DNA of 64,000 nucleotides from Sphaerotilus hippei (GTDB lineage: Bacteria > Pseudomonadota > Gammaproteobacteria > Burkholderiales > Burkholderiaceae_C), in the NCBI RefSeq assembly GCF_003201595.1, contig NZ_QJJS01000005.1:212688-276687 (forward strand), in the 5' to 3' direction. Below, piece by piece: positions 33,080-42,329 of the stretch. The notes under the pieces are model-generated. The model was not told where the DNA came from, did no database searches, and saw only the letters and a list, made by a program, of their open reading frames with translations. Position numbers and translations under genes: made by a program. Position 1 is the stretch's first letter; each line of letters opens with the position of its first letter.

Positions 33080-33105
33080 AGGGCCGCCATCCAGGCGGCC
33101 CTTTT
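33080..33105 (+). terminator. Intrinsic terminator of gltBD
   Basis: A perfect nine-base stem (AGGGCCGCC with GGCGGCCCT), loop ATCCA, followed by TTTT, lies 51 bases after the gltD stop. Confidence 0.88.
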
Positions 33106-33229
33106 CATTTGTTCATGCCCGGCGCTGCAAGGCCTCATCCGCGGGGGCCACACTGGTGTCAGTGCTTTCCCCTATCATGCCGGCCATGGCACCGGACCGG
33201 TGCCGCTCCTCTTGCCCACCGACCGCCTC

Positions 33230-34069
33230 GTGTCCTCCTTGCCGCCGCCCCTTTCCGCGCCCGATCCCGCCGCTCTCGTCGAGCTGCGCGGGGTGACCTG
33301 TGGCTACGGTGACCGGATCGTCCTGCGGGACGTGAACCTGTCCGTGCCGCGAGGCGCCGTCGTCGGCCTGATGGGCACGTCCGGCGGGGGCAAGACCACG
33401 GTGCTGCGCCTCATCGGCCGGCAGCTCGACGTGCAGTCGGGATCGGTGTCGTTCGACGGGGTCGACGTGGCCACGCTCGAGCGCCAGGCGCTGATGGCCA
33501 TGCGCCGTCGCATGGGCATGCTGTTCCAGTTCGGCGCGCTGTTCACCGACCTGTCGGTCTTCGACAACGTCGCCTTCCCGCTGCGCGAGCACACGGGCCT
33601 GCCCGAGGCGATGGTGCGTGACCTGGTGCTGATGAAGCTCAACGCGGTCGGCCTGCGGGGCGCGCGTGACCTGATGCCCAGCCAGATCTCGGGGGGCATG
33701 AGCCGCCGGGTCGCGCTGGCGCGCGCGATCGCGCTCGATCCGGAACTGATCATGTACGACGAACCCTTCGCCGGCCTGGACCCGATCTCCATGGGCATCT
33801 CGGCCCGGCTGATCCGCGATCTCAACGATGCGCTGGGGGTCACGAGCATCGTGGTCTCCCACGACGTCGACGAGACCTTCCTGATCGCCGATCACATCAT
33901 CTTCATCGCCAACGGCGGCGTGGCCGCCCAGGGCACGCCGGCCGAGCTGCGGGCTTCCGACGATCCGCTGGTGCGCCAGTTCGTCAGCGCCGCCCCCGAC
34001 GGCCCGGTGCGTTTCCACTATCCGGCCGTGCCGCTGGCCCAGGACCTGGGCCTCGGGGGGCGGGCATGA
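33230..34069 (+). CDS. mlaF: Mla phospholipid transport ATPase MlaF
   Basis: MlaF is the ABC ATPase that drives MlaFEDB at the inner membrane to keep outer-membrane lipid asymmetry. The frame is open from 33074, but the GTG at 33230 gives a normal length of 279 residues starting just before the ABC domain. Walker A is GTSGGGKTT (49-57), the signature is ISGGMSRRVALARAI and Walker B is LIMYDEPFAGLDP. The MlaF-type C-terminal tail is present. Other GTG starts cannot be excluded. Its stop overlaps mlaE by four bases. Confidence 0.93.
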   Translation: MSSLPPPLSAPDPAALVELRGVTCGYGDRIVLRDVNLSVPRGAVVGLMGTSGGGKTTVLRLIGRQLDVQSGSVSFDGVDVATLERQALMAMRRRMGMLFQFGALFTDLSVFDNVAFPLREHTGLPEAMVRDLVLMKLNAVGLRGARDLMPSQISGGMSRRVALARAIALDPELIMYDEPFAGLDPISMGISARLIRDLNDALGVTSIVVSHDVDETFLIADHIIFIANGGVAAQGTPAELRASDDPLVRQFVSAAPDGPVRFHYPAVPLAQDLGLGGRA

Positions 34070-34845
34070 ACCTGCATCCTGAAGCCGTCGGGCGGGGCGT
34101 GCGGGAGTGGCTCGGTGCCGTCGGCCACGCGACCCGCCTGCTGCTGCGGCTGATCACCCTGCTGCCCGCGGCCCTGCGCCGTCCGCGCCTGGTGGTCGAG
34201 CAGGTGCACTTCCTCGGCAACCTGTCGCTGGCCATCATCTCGGTGTCGGGCCTGTTCGTCGGGTTCGTGCTCGGCCTGCAGGGCTACTACACGCTGCAGC
34301 GCTACGGCTCGTCCGAGGCGCTGGGGCTGCTGGTGGCGCTGTCGCTGGTGCGCGAGCTCGGCCCGGTCGTCACGGCCCTGCTGTTCGCCGGGCGGGCGGG
34401 CACGGCCCTGACGGCCGAGATCGGCCTGATGAAATCCGGCGAGCAGCTCGCCGCGATGGAGATGATGGCGGTCGACCCGGTGCAGCGCGTGCTGGCGCCC
34501 CGCTTCATCGGCGGGCTGATCGCCTTGCCCCTGCTGTCGGCGGTGTTCAGCGCGGTCGGCATCATCGGGGGCTGGCTGGTGGGCGTGGTGCTCATCGGCG
34601 TGGATCCGGGGGCGTTCTGGTCGCAGATGCAGAACGGGGTCGAGGTGTTCGCCGACGTGGGCAACGGGGTGATCAAGAGCGTGGTGTTCGCGCTGACCGT
34701 CACCTTCGTGGCGCTGCTGCAGGGCTACCTCTGCCAGCCCACGCCCGAAGGCGTGGCCCATGCGACCACACGCACCGTGGTGATGGCGTCGCTGGCGGTG
34801 CTGGGGCTCGACTTCGTGCTCACGGCACTGATGTTTTCGATTTGA
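34066..34845 (+). CDS. mlaE: Mla permease MlaE
   Basis: MlaE is the permease subunit that forms the membrane core of the Mla transporter. The 259-residue protein has about five or six hydrophobic segments and the family motifs VGFVLGLQGYYTLQRYG, SLVRELGPVVTALLFAGRAGTALTAEIGLMK and the coupling-helix sequence EQLAAMEMMAVDP. It is translationally coupled to mlaF. Confidence 0.95.
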   Translation: MNLHPEAVGRGVREWLGAVGHATRLLLRLITLLPAALRRPRLVVEQVHFLGNLSLAIISVSGLFVGFVLGLQGYYTLQRYGSSEALGLLVALSLVRELGPVVTALLFAGRAGTALTAEIGLMKSGEQLAAMEMMAVDPVQRVLAPRFIGGLIALPLLSAVFSAVGIIGGWLVGVVLIGVDPGAFWSQMQNGVEVFADVGNGVIKSVVFALTVTFVALLQGYLCQPTPEGVAHATTRTVVMASLAVLGLDFVLTALMFSI

Positions 34846-34860
34846 AGAACAGGGTAGGAC

Positions 34861-35352
34861 ATGCAGAAGTCCCGTCATGATGTGTGGGTCGGTCTCTTCG
34901 TGATGATCGGTGCGGCAGCCTTGCTTTTCCTGGCCCTGAAGGCGGGCAACCTGCTGTCGGTGTCGTTCGAGCCGACCTACCGGGTGGTGGCCAGCTTCGA
35001 CAACATCGGCGGCCTGAAGCCGCGTGCGGCGGTCAAGAGCGCCGGGGTCGTCGTGGGGCGCGTGGCCACCATCGGCCTGGACGACAAGACCTATCAGGCC
35101 CAGGTGGTCATCGACATGGAGCAGCGTTTCGTGTTCCCGAAGGACTCGTCGGCCAAGATCCTCACCGCCGGCCTGCTGGGCGAGCAGTACATCGGCCTGG
35201 AGCCGGGCGCCGAGGCGAAGAACCTGGCCAACGGCGACCGCATCACCCAGACCCAGTCGGCGGTGGTGCTCGAGACGTTGATCAGCCAGTTCCTCTACAA
35301 CAAGGCCGCTGACGCCAGCGATGCGCCGGCGAGTGCCGAGGCCCTGAAATGA
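34861..35352 (+). CDS. mlaD: MCE-domain phospholipid-binding protein MlaD
   Basis: MlaD forms a hexameric periplasmic ring on MlaFEB that guides phospholipids. The 163-residue protein has one N-terminal membrane helix (about 9-26) and an MCE domain from about residue 40 with ASFDNIGGLKPRAAVKSAGVVVGRV and LTAGLLGEQYIGLEPG. An Ala/Ser-rich tail ends the protein. The stop overlaps mlaA by four bases. Confidence 0.95.
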   Translation: MQKSRHDVWVGLFVMIGAAALLFLALKAGNLLSVSFEPTYRVVASFDNIGGLKPRAAVKSAGVVVGRVATIGLDDKTYQAQVVIDMEQRFVFPKDSSAKILTAGLLGEQYIGLEPGAEAKNLANGDRITQTQSAVVLETLISQFLYNKAADASDAPASAEALK

Positions 35353-36035
35353 CGCGTCGCCTGCTCTCCTGGCTGGTCGTGGCCTGGCTGTCGCTGGCGG
35401 GTGCCGGCTGCGCCACGGTCGACAACCCCGATCCGTTCGAGAAGGTCAACCGGGGCGTGTTCGCGTTCAACGAGGCGGCCGACGAGGCGGTGATCCGTCC
35501 GGTGGCCACGGTCTACCGCGACGTGCTGCCGATGTTCGTGCGCACCGGCTTCAGCAACTTCTTCGGCAATGTGCGTGACGCCTGGTCATCGGTGAACCTG
35601 TTCCTGCAGGGGCGTTTCGCCGAGGGCTTCTCCGACATGATGCGCTTCGGCAGCAACACCGTGTTCGGCATGCTGGGGGTCGTCGACGTGGCCACCGAAC
35701 TGGGTTTCGAGCGCCACGGCGAGGATTTCGGCCTGACGCTGGGCCGCTGGGGCGTGCCTTCGGGGGCCTACATCGTCTGGCCGATCTTCGGCCCCTCGAC
35801 GGTGCGTGACTCGGTCGGCCTGCCGGTCGACCAGCTCGCCGCGCCGCAGGCCTTCATCAGCCCGTCGGCGGCCCAGTACACGCTGACCGCCACCCAGCTG
35901 ATCAGCACGCGGGCCTCGCTGCTGCAGGCGACCAACCTGCTCGACGACATCGCGCTCGACAAGTACACCTTCGTGCGCGACGCCTACCTGCAGCGGCGGC
36001 GCAGCCGCATCTTCTCCGACGAGAGCGAGCAGTGA
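35349..36035 (+). CDS. mlaA: Outer-membrane lipoprotein MlaA (VacJ)
   Basis: MlaA removes misplaced phospholipids from the outer leaflet of the outer membrane and hands them to MlaC. The 228-residue precursor has the lipobox AGAGC with C21, then DPFEKVNRGVFAFNEAADEAVIRPVA, the conserved FFGNVRDAWSSVN and WGVPSGAYIVWPIFGPST segments. The operon places mlaA between mlaD and mlaC, typical of betaproteobacteria and unlike Escherichia coli. Confidence 0.95.
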   Translation: MTRRLLSWLVVAWLSLAGAGCATVDNPDPFEKVNRGVFAFNEAADEAVIRPVATVYRDVLPMFVRTGFSNFFGNVRDAWSSVNLFLQGRFAEGFSDMMRFGSNTVFGMLGVVDVATELGFERHGEDFGLTLGRWGVPSGAYIVWPIFGPSTVRDSVGLPVDQLAAPQAFISPSAAQYTLTATQLISTRASLLQATNLLDDIALDKYTFVRDAYLQRRRSRIFSDESEQ

Positions 36036-36138
36036 TCCTCGCCGGACGGACGGCGCCCGGGCCCGTGGCTGTCGTCCTGGCGTCCGGATGATCCGTTACG
36101 GGAATCGGTGCCGTTTCCGGCGCCACAGAAAGGAAAGC

Positions 36139-36753
36139 ATGTTGAAGATGATGAGGACGGTCGCGATGGCGGCCGGTCTGGCACTGGCATCCTCGCTGGT
36201 GCTGGCCCAGGTGGCTCCGGATGCGCTGGTCAAGCAGGTGTCCTCCGAGGTGGTGGATTCGGTCAAGGCCGACAAGACCATCCAGGCCGGGGATGTCAAG
36301 AAGATCATCGCCCTGGTGGACGCGAAGATCCTGCCGCACGTGAACTTCCAGCGCATGACCTCGTCGGCGGTCGGCCGCTACTGGCGCCAGGCGACGCCCG
36401 AGCAGCAGGGTCGCCTCCAGGACGAGTTCAAGACCCTGCTGGTGCGCACCTACGCCGGCGCGCTCACGCAGGTCAAGGACCAGACCATCGAGTTCCGCCC
36501 GCTGCGCTCGCGGCCCGAGGACACCGAGGTCATCGTGCGCTCCGAGGTCAAGGGCAAGGGCGATCCGATCCAGCTCGACTACCGCCTCGAGAAGGCCGGT
36601 GACGCGTGGAAGATCTACGACGTCAACGTGATGGGGGTCTGGCTGGTGGAGAACTACCGCTCCAGCTTCGCGCAGGAGATCGCCAGCTCGGGCATCGAAG
36701 GCCTGATCACCAAGCTGGCCGCGAAGAACAAGTCCGCCGCCAGCAAGGTCTGA
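36139..36753 (+). CDS. mlaC: Periplasmic phospholipid carrier MlaC
   Basis: MlaC shuttles phospholipids between MlaA and MlaD across the periplasm. The ATG at 36139 has AGGAAAG just upstream and gives 204 residues. The signal peptide ends near ASSLVLAQ. The conserved KILPHVNFQRMTSSAVGRYWRQATPEQQGRL and DVNVMGVWLVENYRSSFAQEI blocks are present. It lies 103 bases after mlaA. Confidence 0.95.
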   Translation: MLKMMRTVAMAAGLALASSLVLAQVAPDALVKQVSSEVVDSVKADKTIQAGDVKKIIALVDAKILPHVNFQRMTSSAVGRYWRQATPEQQGRLQDEFKTLLVRTYAGALTQVKDQTIEFRPLRSRPEDTEVIVRSEVKGKGDPIQLDYRLEKAGDAWKIYDVNVMGVWLVENYRSSFAQEIASSGIEGLITKLAAKNKSAASKV

Positions 36754-36756
36754 GCG

Positions 36757-37047
36757 ATGGCGCTGCAACTGCCGCAACGGCTGACCCACGATCAGGCCAG
36801 GGCCTGCAGCGCCGCACTGATCGCTCAGATGACCGCGCAGGGCACGAAGGCGACGGTGCTCGACGCGTCGGCGCTGCAGGTCTTCGACTCGTCAGCGCTG
36901 GCGGTGATCCTGAGCCTGCGCCGTGCGGCAGGGGCCGCGGGCGGCTCCCTGCTGCTGCAGGGCCTGCCGGTGCGGCTGCAGTCGCTGGCCCGGCTCTATG
37001 GCATCGACACGCTGATCGAGGATCCGGCCGCATCCGGCGCGGCCTGA
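36757..37047 (+). CDS. mlaB: STAS-domain protein MlaB
   Basis: MlaB is the small STAS subunit that binds MlaF and stabilises the transporter. The 96-residue protein is one STAS domain with the conserved LDASALQVFDSSALAVILSLRR segment. The start lies three bases after the mlaC stop, which completes mlaFEDACB. It converges on hexR with nine bases between stops. Confidence 0.9.
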   Translation: MALQLPQRLTHDQARACSAALIAQMTAQGTKATVLDASALQVFDSSALAVILSLRRAAGAAGGSLLLQGLPVRLQSLARLYGIDTLIEDPAASGAA

Positions 37048-37056
37048 GGCGCTGGC

Positions 37057-37950
37057 TCAGCTGGTGGGCACGTCGCGCTTGAGGCGCAGGTTGCGCTTGA
37101 TCTCCTGCAGCACGGTGCGCAGCTCGGGGCCGAGCTTGAGCGCCACGCCGGTGGTCAGGATGTCGATCACCGTCAGGTGCAGCAGCCGGCTGACCATCGG
37201 GCTGTAGCGGTCGTAGTCTTCCGGATGGTCGACCGCCAGCATGATCTGCGCATGCTGCGACAGCGGGCATCCGCTGGTCGACATCACGATGATGGTCGCG
37301 CCTTTCTTGCGCGCGATCTCGGCGGTGTCGATCAGGTCCCGGCTGCGGCCGGAGTTCGAGATCAGCACCGCGCAGTCGTCGGGGCCGAGCATGGTCGCGG
37401 CCATCACCTGCACATGGGCGTCGCTGTAGGCGACGGCATTGATGCCCAGCCGGAAGAACTTGTGCTGCGCGTCCTGCGCCACGATGCCGGAGTTGCCCAC
37501 GCCGTAGAACTCGAGCCGGCCACCCCGCTGGATCGTGGTCGTCAGCGCCTCGATCGCGCGGCCCACCGCGTGCGCGGCCGCGTCGTTGCGGTACTTCAGC
37601 AGCGCGCTGACCGCGTTGTCGATCACCTTGACGATCAGGTCGCCAGGCTTGTCGTCCTCGTCGACGGCGCGGTGCACGAAGGGCACCCCTTCATTGACGG
37701 TGCCGGCGAGCTTGAGCTTGAAGTCGGCCAGGCCGTCGTAGCCCACGCTGCGGCAGAAGCGCACCACCGTGGGCTTGCTGACGTGGGCCCGTTCGGCCAG
37801 TTCGGCCACCGGCAGGCCGGCGAAGCTGCGGGCATCCACCAGCACCAGGCGCGCCACCCGCTGCTCGGCCGGCGACAGCGCCGGCAACGAGGCGCGGATG
37901 CGGTCGAGCATCGAGGGCAGGTTGGCGGGGTGGCTGCCGTATCCGGTCAC
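37057..37950 (-). CDS. hexR: RpiR-family transcriptional regulator HexR
   Basis: HexR represses glucose-6-phosphate/Entner-Doudoroff genes and is released by 2-keto-3-deoxy-6-phosphogluconate. The GTG at 37948-37950 overlaps the zwf stop (GTGA) and gives 297 residues. An N-terminal RpiR helix-turn-helix (about 10-85; AERAHVSKPTVVRFCRSVGYDG) is followed by a SIS sugar-phosphate domain (GVGNSGIVAQDAQHKFFRLG and LISNSGRSRDLI). Co-translation with zwf and a matching operator ahead of zwf suggest autoregulation. Confidence 0.9.
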   Translation of the reverse strand: MTGYGSHPANLPSMLDRIRASLPALSPAEQRVARLVLVDARSFAGLPVAELAERAHVSKPTVVRFCRSVGYDGLADFKLKLAGTVNEGVPFVHRAVDEDDKPGDLIVKVIDNAVSALLKYRNDAAAHAVGRAIEALTTTIQRGGRLEFYGVGNSGIVAQDAQHKFFRLGINAVAYSDAHVQVMAATMLGPDDCAVLISNSGRSRDLIDTAEIARKKGATIIVMSTSGCPLSQHAQIMLAVDHPEDYDRYSPMVSRLLHLTVIDILTTGVALKLGPELRTVLQEIKRNLRLKRDVPTS

Positions 37951-39404
37951 TGTTCTTCGCTCCACGCATGGCTGTCACGGGCGACCAGCGCGCTGGCGGC
38001 CGCCGGCCCCCAGCTGCCGGCGGCATAGCCGCGCGGGCCTTCGCCGCCGTTCTCGCGCGAGCGCTGCCAGCTGTCGAGGATGGGCTCGACCCAGCGCCAG
38101 GCCTGCTCCTGCTCGTCGCTGCGCACGAACAGGTTCAGGCGCCCGGCGATCGCGTCCAGCAGCAGGCGCTCGTAGGCACCGACCCGATCGGTCTGGAACA
38201 CCTTGTCGAAGTCGAGGTCCAGCGACACCGGCGCCAGCGCGTCATTGGTGCCGCTGCCCTTGGCCGCCAGCAGGTGCAGCTCCAGCCCGTCTTCCGGCTG
38301 CAGCTTGATCACCAGCTTGTTGGCCCGGTGCGCGCCCGGGAAGATCGGGTGCGGCACCTGGCGGAAATTCACCACGATCTGCGCATCACGCGCCGACAGG
38401 CGCTTGCCGGTGCGCAGGTAGAAGGGCACGCCCGCCCAGCGCCAGTTCTGCACCTCGGTGCGCAGCGCGACGAAGGTCTCCGTGTGGCTGTCGGCCGGCA
38501 CCTTGAGCTCGTCGAGGTAACCCGGCACGGCCTGGCCGGCGACGTTGCCGCCGCGGTACTGGCCACGGATGACGTCGCGCACCACGGTCTCGGGCGTGAA
38601 GGGCTTGAGCGACTTCAGCACCTTGAGCTTCTCGTCGCGGATCGCGTCGGCGTCGCCGGTCGACGGCGGCTCCATCGCGATCATCGTCAGCAGCTGCAGC
38701 GCATGGTTCTGGATCATGTCGCGCAGCGCGCCGGTGCGGTCGTAGAAGTCGCCGCGCGTGCCCACGCCCAGCGATTCGGCCAGCGTGATCTGGATGTTGG
38801 CGATGCTCTCGCGGCGCCACAGCGGCTCGAACAGCGCGTTGCCGAAGCGCAGCGCCATCAGGTTCTGCACCGAGGGCTTGCCGAGGTAGTGGTCGATGCG
38901 GAAGGCCTGGCGCTCCGAGTACACCGAACGCACCACCCGGTTGATCTCCTGCGCGCTCGCCAGGTCGTGGCCCAGCGGCTTCTCCAGCACGACCCGGATC
39001 TGCGGCGTGTTCAGCCCGGCCGCGCCCAGCTTCTCGCAGATCACGGGGAACAGGTGCGGGCTGGTGGCCAGGTAGAGCACCACCGTGTCGGCGCCCCGTT
39101 CGTCGATCCACGACTTCAGGCCGGCGTAGTCCTCGTCACGGGACAGGTCCATGCGGCGGTAGTGCAGCAGCTCGGCAAAACGGGCGAACTCGTCGTCGCT
39201 CGGGCGCTTGGAGCTCTCGACGTCGACGAAACGTTCCTTGATGAAGGCGCGGTAGCTTTCATCGCTGCGGTCGTCGCGGGCCACCGCCAGGATGCGTCCG
39301 CCCGGGGGCAGCTTGCCGTGGCGGAAGGCCTGGAACAGGGCGGGCATCAGCTTTCGCCACGTCAGGTCGCCGGTGCCGCCAAAAAAAACCAGATCGAAGG
39401 ACAT
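37947..39404 (-). CDS. zwf: Glucose-6-phosphate 1-dehydrogenase
   Basis: Zwf oxidises glucose 6-phosphate to 6-phosphogluconolactone with NADP. The ATG at 39402-39404 gives 485 residues. The nucleotide motif FFGGTGDLTWRKL and the substrate-binding RIDHYLGKPSVQN are present; Pro replaces the common Glu after GK. Other blocks are LEKPLGHDL and FRQVPHPIF. It heads the zwf-hexR unit and is divergent from tal-pgi. Confidence 0.96.
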   Translation of the reverse strand: MSFDLVFFGGTGDLTWRKLMPALFQAFRHGKLPPGGRILAVARDDRSDESYRAFIKERFVDVESSKRPSDDEFARFAELLHYRRMDLSRDEDYAGLKSWIDERGADTVVLYLATSPHLFPVICEKLGAAGLNTPQIRVVLEKPLGHDLASAQEINRVVRSVYSERQAFRIDHYLGKPSVQNLMALRFGNALFEPLWRRESIANIQITLAESLGVGTRGDFYDRTGALRDMIQNHALQLLTMIAMEPPSTGDADAIRDEKLKVLKSLKPFTPETVVRDVIRGQYRGGNVAGQAVPGYLDELKVPADSHTETFVALRTEVQNWRWAGVPFYLRTGKRLSARDAQIVVNFRQVPHPIFPGAHRANKLVIKLQPEDGLELHLLAAKGSGTNDALAPVSLDLDFDKVFQTDRVGAYERLLLDAIAGRLNLFVRSDEQEQAWRWVEPILDSWQRSRENGGEGPRGYAAGSWGPAAASALVARDSHAWSEEQ

Positions 39405-39444
39405 CGTGTCGCCTTTCACGGGTGTCGTGCCAGGCCGCACCCGA

Positions 39445-39459
39445 TGTAACTAAGTTTCA
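39445..39459. promoter_or_regulatory. HexR-operator-like palindrome between zwf and tal
   Basis: TGTAACT and AGTTTCA form an inverted repeat around A with one mismatch out of seven. The spacing and TGTAA half-site resemble the published proteobacterial HexR motif (TGTARTNNNANTTACA). It lies 41 bases upstream of the zwf ATG, where repression would be effective. Confidence 0.6.
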
Positions 39460-39633
39460 CGACAGATGATGCATGAGTTTCTTCGGACGGTCAACGCAGG
39501 ATTCTCCGGGCGGCTGGAGGGTGTGGATCATGTCCGCCGATCCCCGCGAACACGTAACCCGTTTGAACGCCTGACCAGCGCCCGACGGGTTCTAATGTCG
39601 GGTGTTGTCATCTCGGACCTGTCCTGTAGCGCC

Positions 39634-40587
39634 ATGAATCAGCTCGACCAACTCAAGCAGTGCACCACCGTCGTCGCCGACACCGGCAACTTCAAGCAAC
39701 TCGCCCAGTTCACGCCCCGGGATGCCACGACCAACCCGTCGCTGATCCTGAAGGCCGTGCAGCAGCCCGACTACGCGCCGCTGCTGTCCGAGACGGTGGC
39801 CGCCCACGCCGGCGCTGCGCTCGACCAGATCGTCGACGAGGTGCTGGTGCGTTTCGGCCTGGAGATCCTGAAGGTGGTGCCGGGCCGCGTGTCCACCGAA
39901 GTCGACGCCCGCCTGAGCTTCGACAAGGAAGCGACCCTGGCCCGCGCGCGGCGCCTGATCGCGCTGTACGAGGCCCGCGGCATCGGTCGCGACCGCGTGC
40001 TGATCAAGATCGCCGCCACCTGGGAAGGCATCCAGGCCGCCCGTGAACTCGAGCGCGACGGCATCCACTGCAACCTGACGCTGCTGTTCGCGTTCTGCCA
40101 GGCCGTGGCCTGCGGCGAAGCCGGGGTGCAGCTGATCTCCCCGTTCGTCGGTCGCATCTACGACTGGTACAAGAAATCGGCCGGCGCCAGCTGGAACGAG
40201 GCGGCCCAGGCCGGCGAGAACGACCCGGGTGTCGTCTCGGTGCGCAACATCTACCGCTACTACAAGAAGCATGGCATCGCCACCGAGGTGATGGGCGCGA
40301 GCTTCCGCAACGTCGGCCAGATCCTGGCCCTGGCCGGCTGCGACCTGCTGACCATCAGCCCCGATCTGCTGGCCCAGCTGCAGGCGAGCGAGGCACCGGT
40401 CGTGCAGGCACTGGACGCCGGGTCGGCCCGTGCCAGCGAGCTGGCGGCCGTCAGCTTCGACGAGGCCGCCTTCCGCTTCGCCCTCAACGAGGACGCGATG
40501 GCCACCGAGAAGCTGGCCGAAGGCATCCGTGCCTTCGCGGTCGACGCCGGCAAGCTCGACCAGATGATCCTCTCGCTGCAAGCCTGA
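39634..40587 (+). CDS. tal: Transaldolase
   Basis: Transaldolase moves a dihydroxyacetone unit between sugar phosphates in the pentose-phosphate pathway. The ATG at 39634 gives 317 residues. The Schiff-base lysine is K125 in [37 protein letters not shown] and [11 protein letters not shown] are conserved, as in TalB. It is followed after 37 bases by pgi and faces zwf. Confidence 0.96.
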   Translation: MNQLDQLKQCTTVVADTGNFKQLAQFTPRDATTNPSLILKAVQQPDYAPLLSETVAAHAGAALDQIVDEVLVRFGLEILKVVPGRVSTEVDARLSFDKEATLARARRLIALYEARGIGRDRVLIKIAATWEGIQAARELERDGIHCNLTLLFAFCQAVACGEAGVQLISPFVGRIYDWYKKSAGASWNEAAQAGENDPGVVSVRNIYRYYKKHGIATEVMGASFRNVGQILALAGCDLLTISPDLLAQLQASEAPVVQALDAGSARASELAAVSFDEAAFRFALNEDAMATEKLAEGIRAFAVDAGKLDQMILSLQA

Positions 40588-40624
40588 ACTGCCGCCGACG
40601 GCAGCACCCTGATCCGGAGACCCC

Positions 40625-42262
40625 ATGAACATCCCGCGCTGTGACCAGACGCCCGCCTGGAGCGAGCTGAAGCACCACTACGACACGCAGGGCCGTGACT
40701 TCGACCTGCGCACCGCCTTCCAGCAGCAGCCCCAGCGTGCGGCCGAGCTGAGCGTGGCGGCCCCGGAGATCGTCGCGGACCTGTCGAAGAACCGCTGGGA
40801 CCTCGCCACCCGTGACCTGCTGGTCCGGCTGGCGCGTGAATGTGGTCTGGAAGCGCGCCGGGATGCGATGCTGCGTGGCGAGGTGGTCAATCCGACCGAA
40901 GGGCGGGCGGTGCTGCACACCGCGCTGCGTGCACCCAGGGGGGCGGCCCCGTTCAGCGACGAGGTGCACGAGGTGCTCGACCGCCTGCTGCAGTGGGTCG
41001 AGCAGGTCCGGGACACGGCCCGCAGCGGCATCCGCCATGTGGTGAACATCGGCATCGGCGGCTCCGACCTGGGGCCGCAGATGCTGGTGCCCGCCCTCGA
41101 CGCCCATCTGCACGAGGGGCTGCAGTTCCACTTCGTCTCCAACGTCGACGGCCACGACATCGTGCCGGTGCTGCGCGGGCTCGACCCGCGCGAGACGCTG
41201 TTCATCGTCGCCTCGAAGACCTTCACGACCCAGGAGACGATGGCCAACGCGAACCTGGCCCGGACCTGGTTCCTGGAGGGCATGGGGCCGCAGGGCGAGG
41301 CCGAGATCGGGCGCCACTTCGTGGCCACGACGACCAATGTGCAGGCCGCCTCGGCCTTCGGCATCCACACCACCTTCGGTTTCTGGGACTGGGTGGGCGG
41401 GCGTTTCTCGCTGTGGAGCGCGATCGGCCTGCCGGTGGCGCTGGCCATCGGTGCGGATGCGTTCCGGTCGATGCTGGCCGGTGCGCACGCGATGGACCGG
41501 CACTTCGCCGAGACGCCGCTGGAGCGGAACCTGCCGGCGCTGCTCGGGTTGCTGGACGTCTGGTACCGCAACTTCCATGGCTACACCAGCCGTTCGGTCG
41601 CGCCGTACCACCAGGGGCTGCGGCGCCTGCCGGCCTATCTGCAGCAGCTGGAGATGGAGTCCAACGGCAAGCAGGTCGACCTCGACGGCCAGCCGCTGCC
41701 GTACGCGACCAGCCCGGTGGTCTGGGGCGAGCCCGGCACCAACGGCCAGCACGCCTATTTCCAGATGCTGCACCAGGGCAGTGACGTGATCCCGGTCGAG
41801 TTCATCGCCGTGCGCCACACCTCCCACGACACGCGCTTGTCGCCGGCGCTGCAGGCCGGTCTGGCCGATCAGCACACCAAGCTGCTGGCCAACTGCCTGG
41901 CCCAGAGCCAGGCGCTGATGCAGGGCAAGAGCACCGAGTCGGCACTGCTCGAGCAGGCGCCCACCGCGTCGAAGGCCCTGGGGGCACTCACCGTGGCCCG
42001 CCATCGCACCTTCCCGGGCAACCGTCCCAGCAGCACGCTGGTCATGGACCGGCTCACGCCCGCCAGCCTCGGTGCGCTGATCGCGATGTACGAGCACCGC
42101 ATCTTCGTCAGCGGTGCCATCTGGGGCATCAACAGCTTCGACCAGTGGGGCGTCGAGCTGGGCAAGGCGCTGTGCAACCAGCTGCTGCCGCGTTTCGCCA
42201 CCGGTGACACCACCGGTCTGGACGGCTCGACGGCCGCGCTGCTCACCCGCCTGCGCGGCTGA
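40625..42262 (+). CDS. pgi: Glucose-6-phosphate isomerase
   Basis: Pgi interconverts glucose 6-phosphate and fructose 6-phosphate. The 545-residue protein has the substrate motifs GIGGSDLGPQM, VASKTFTTQETM, the signature GGRFSLWSAIGLPVALAIG, and the catalytic NGQHAYFQMLHQG segment. GGAGA precedes the ATG. With tal it forms a sugar-phosphate operon. Confidence 0.97.
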   Translation: MNIPRCDQTPAWSELKHHYDTQGRDFDLRTAFQQQPQRAAELSVAAPEIVADLSKNRWDLATRDLLVRLARECGLEARRDAMLRGEVVNPTEGRAVLHTALRAPRGAAPFSDEVHEVLDRLLQWVEQVRDTARSGIRHVVNIGIGGSDLGPQMLVPALDAHLHEGLQFHFVSNVDGHDIVPVLRGLDPRETLFIVASKTFTTQETMANANLARTWFLEGMGPQGEAEIGRHFVATTTNVQAASAFGIHTTFGFWDWVGGRFSLWSAIGLPVALAIGADAFRSMLAGAHAMDRHFAETPLERNLPALLGLLDVWYRNFHGYTSRSVAPYHQGLRRLPAYLQQLEMESNGKQVDLDGQPLPYATSPVVWGEPGTNGQHAYFQMLHQGSDVIPVEFIAVRHTSHDTRLSPALQAGLADQHTKLLANCLAQSQALMQGKSTESALLEQAPTASKALGALTVARHRTFPGNRPSSTLVMDRLTPASLGALIAMYEHRIFVSGAIWGINSFDQWGVELGKALCNQLLPRFATGDTTGLDGSTAALLTRLRG

Positions 42263-42268
42263 CGCGCC

Positions 42269-42301
42269 CTGAGGGAAGGGCCAACGGGCCCGCTCCCTCA
42301 G
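42269..42301. terminator. Hairpin between convergent pgi and the EPS locus
   Basis: An eight-base stem (CTGAGGGA with TCCCTCAG) encloses a second GGCC/GGCC stem. No T run follows on either strand, so it would be an imperfect bidirectional terminator. Confidence 0.45.
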
Positions 42302-42329
42302 GCCCCGGCGCGCACCGGGATGGTCACCG

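Noticed and set aside
33173..33178. TATCAT as a -10 box for mlaF
   Set aside because: No acceptable -35 hexamer lies 16-18 bases upstream, so it was not listed as a promoter.
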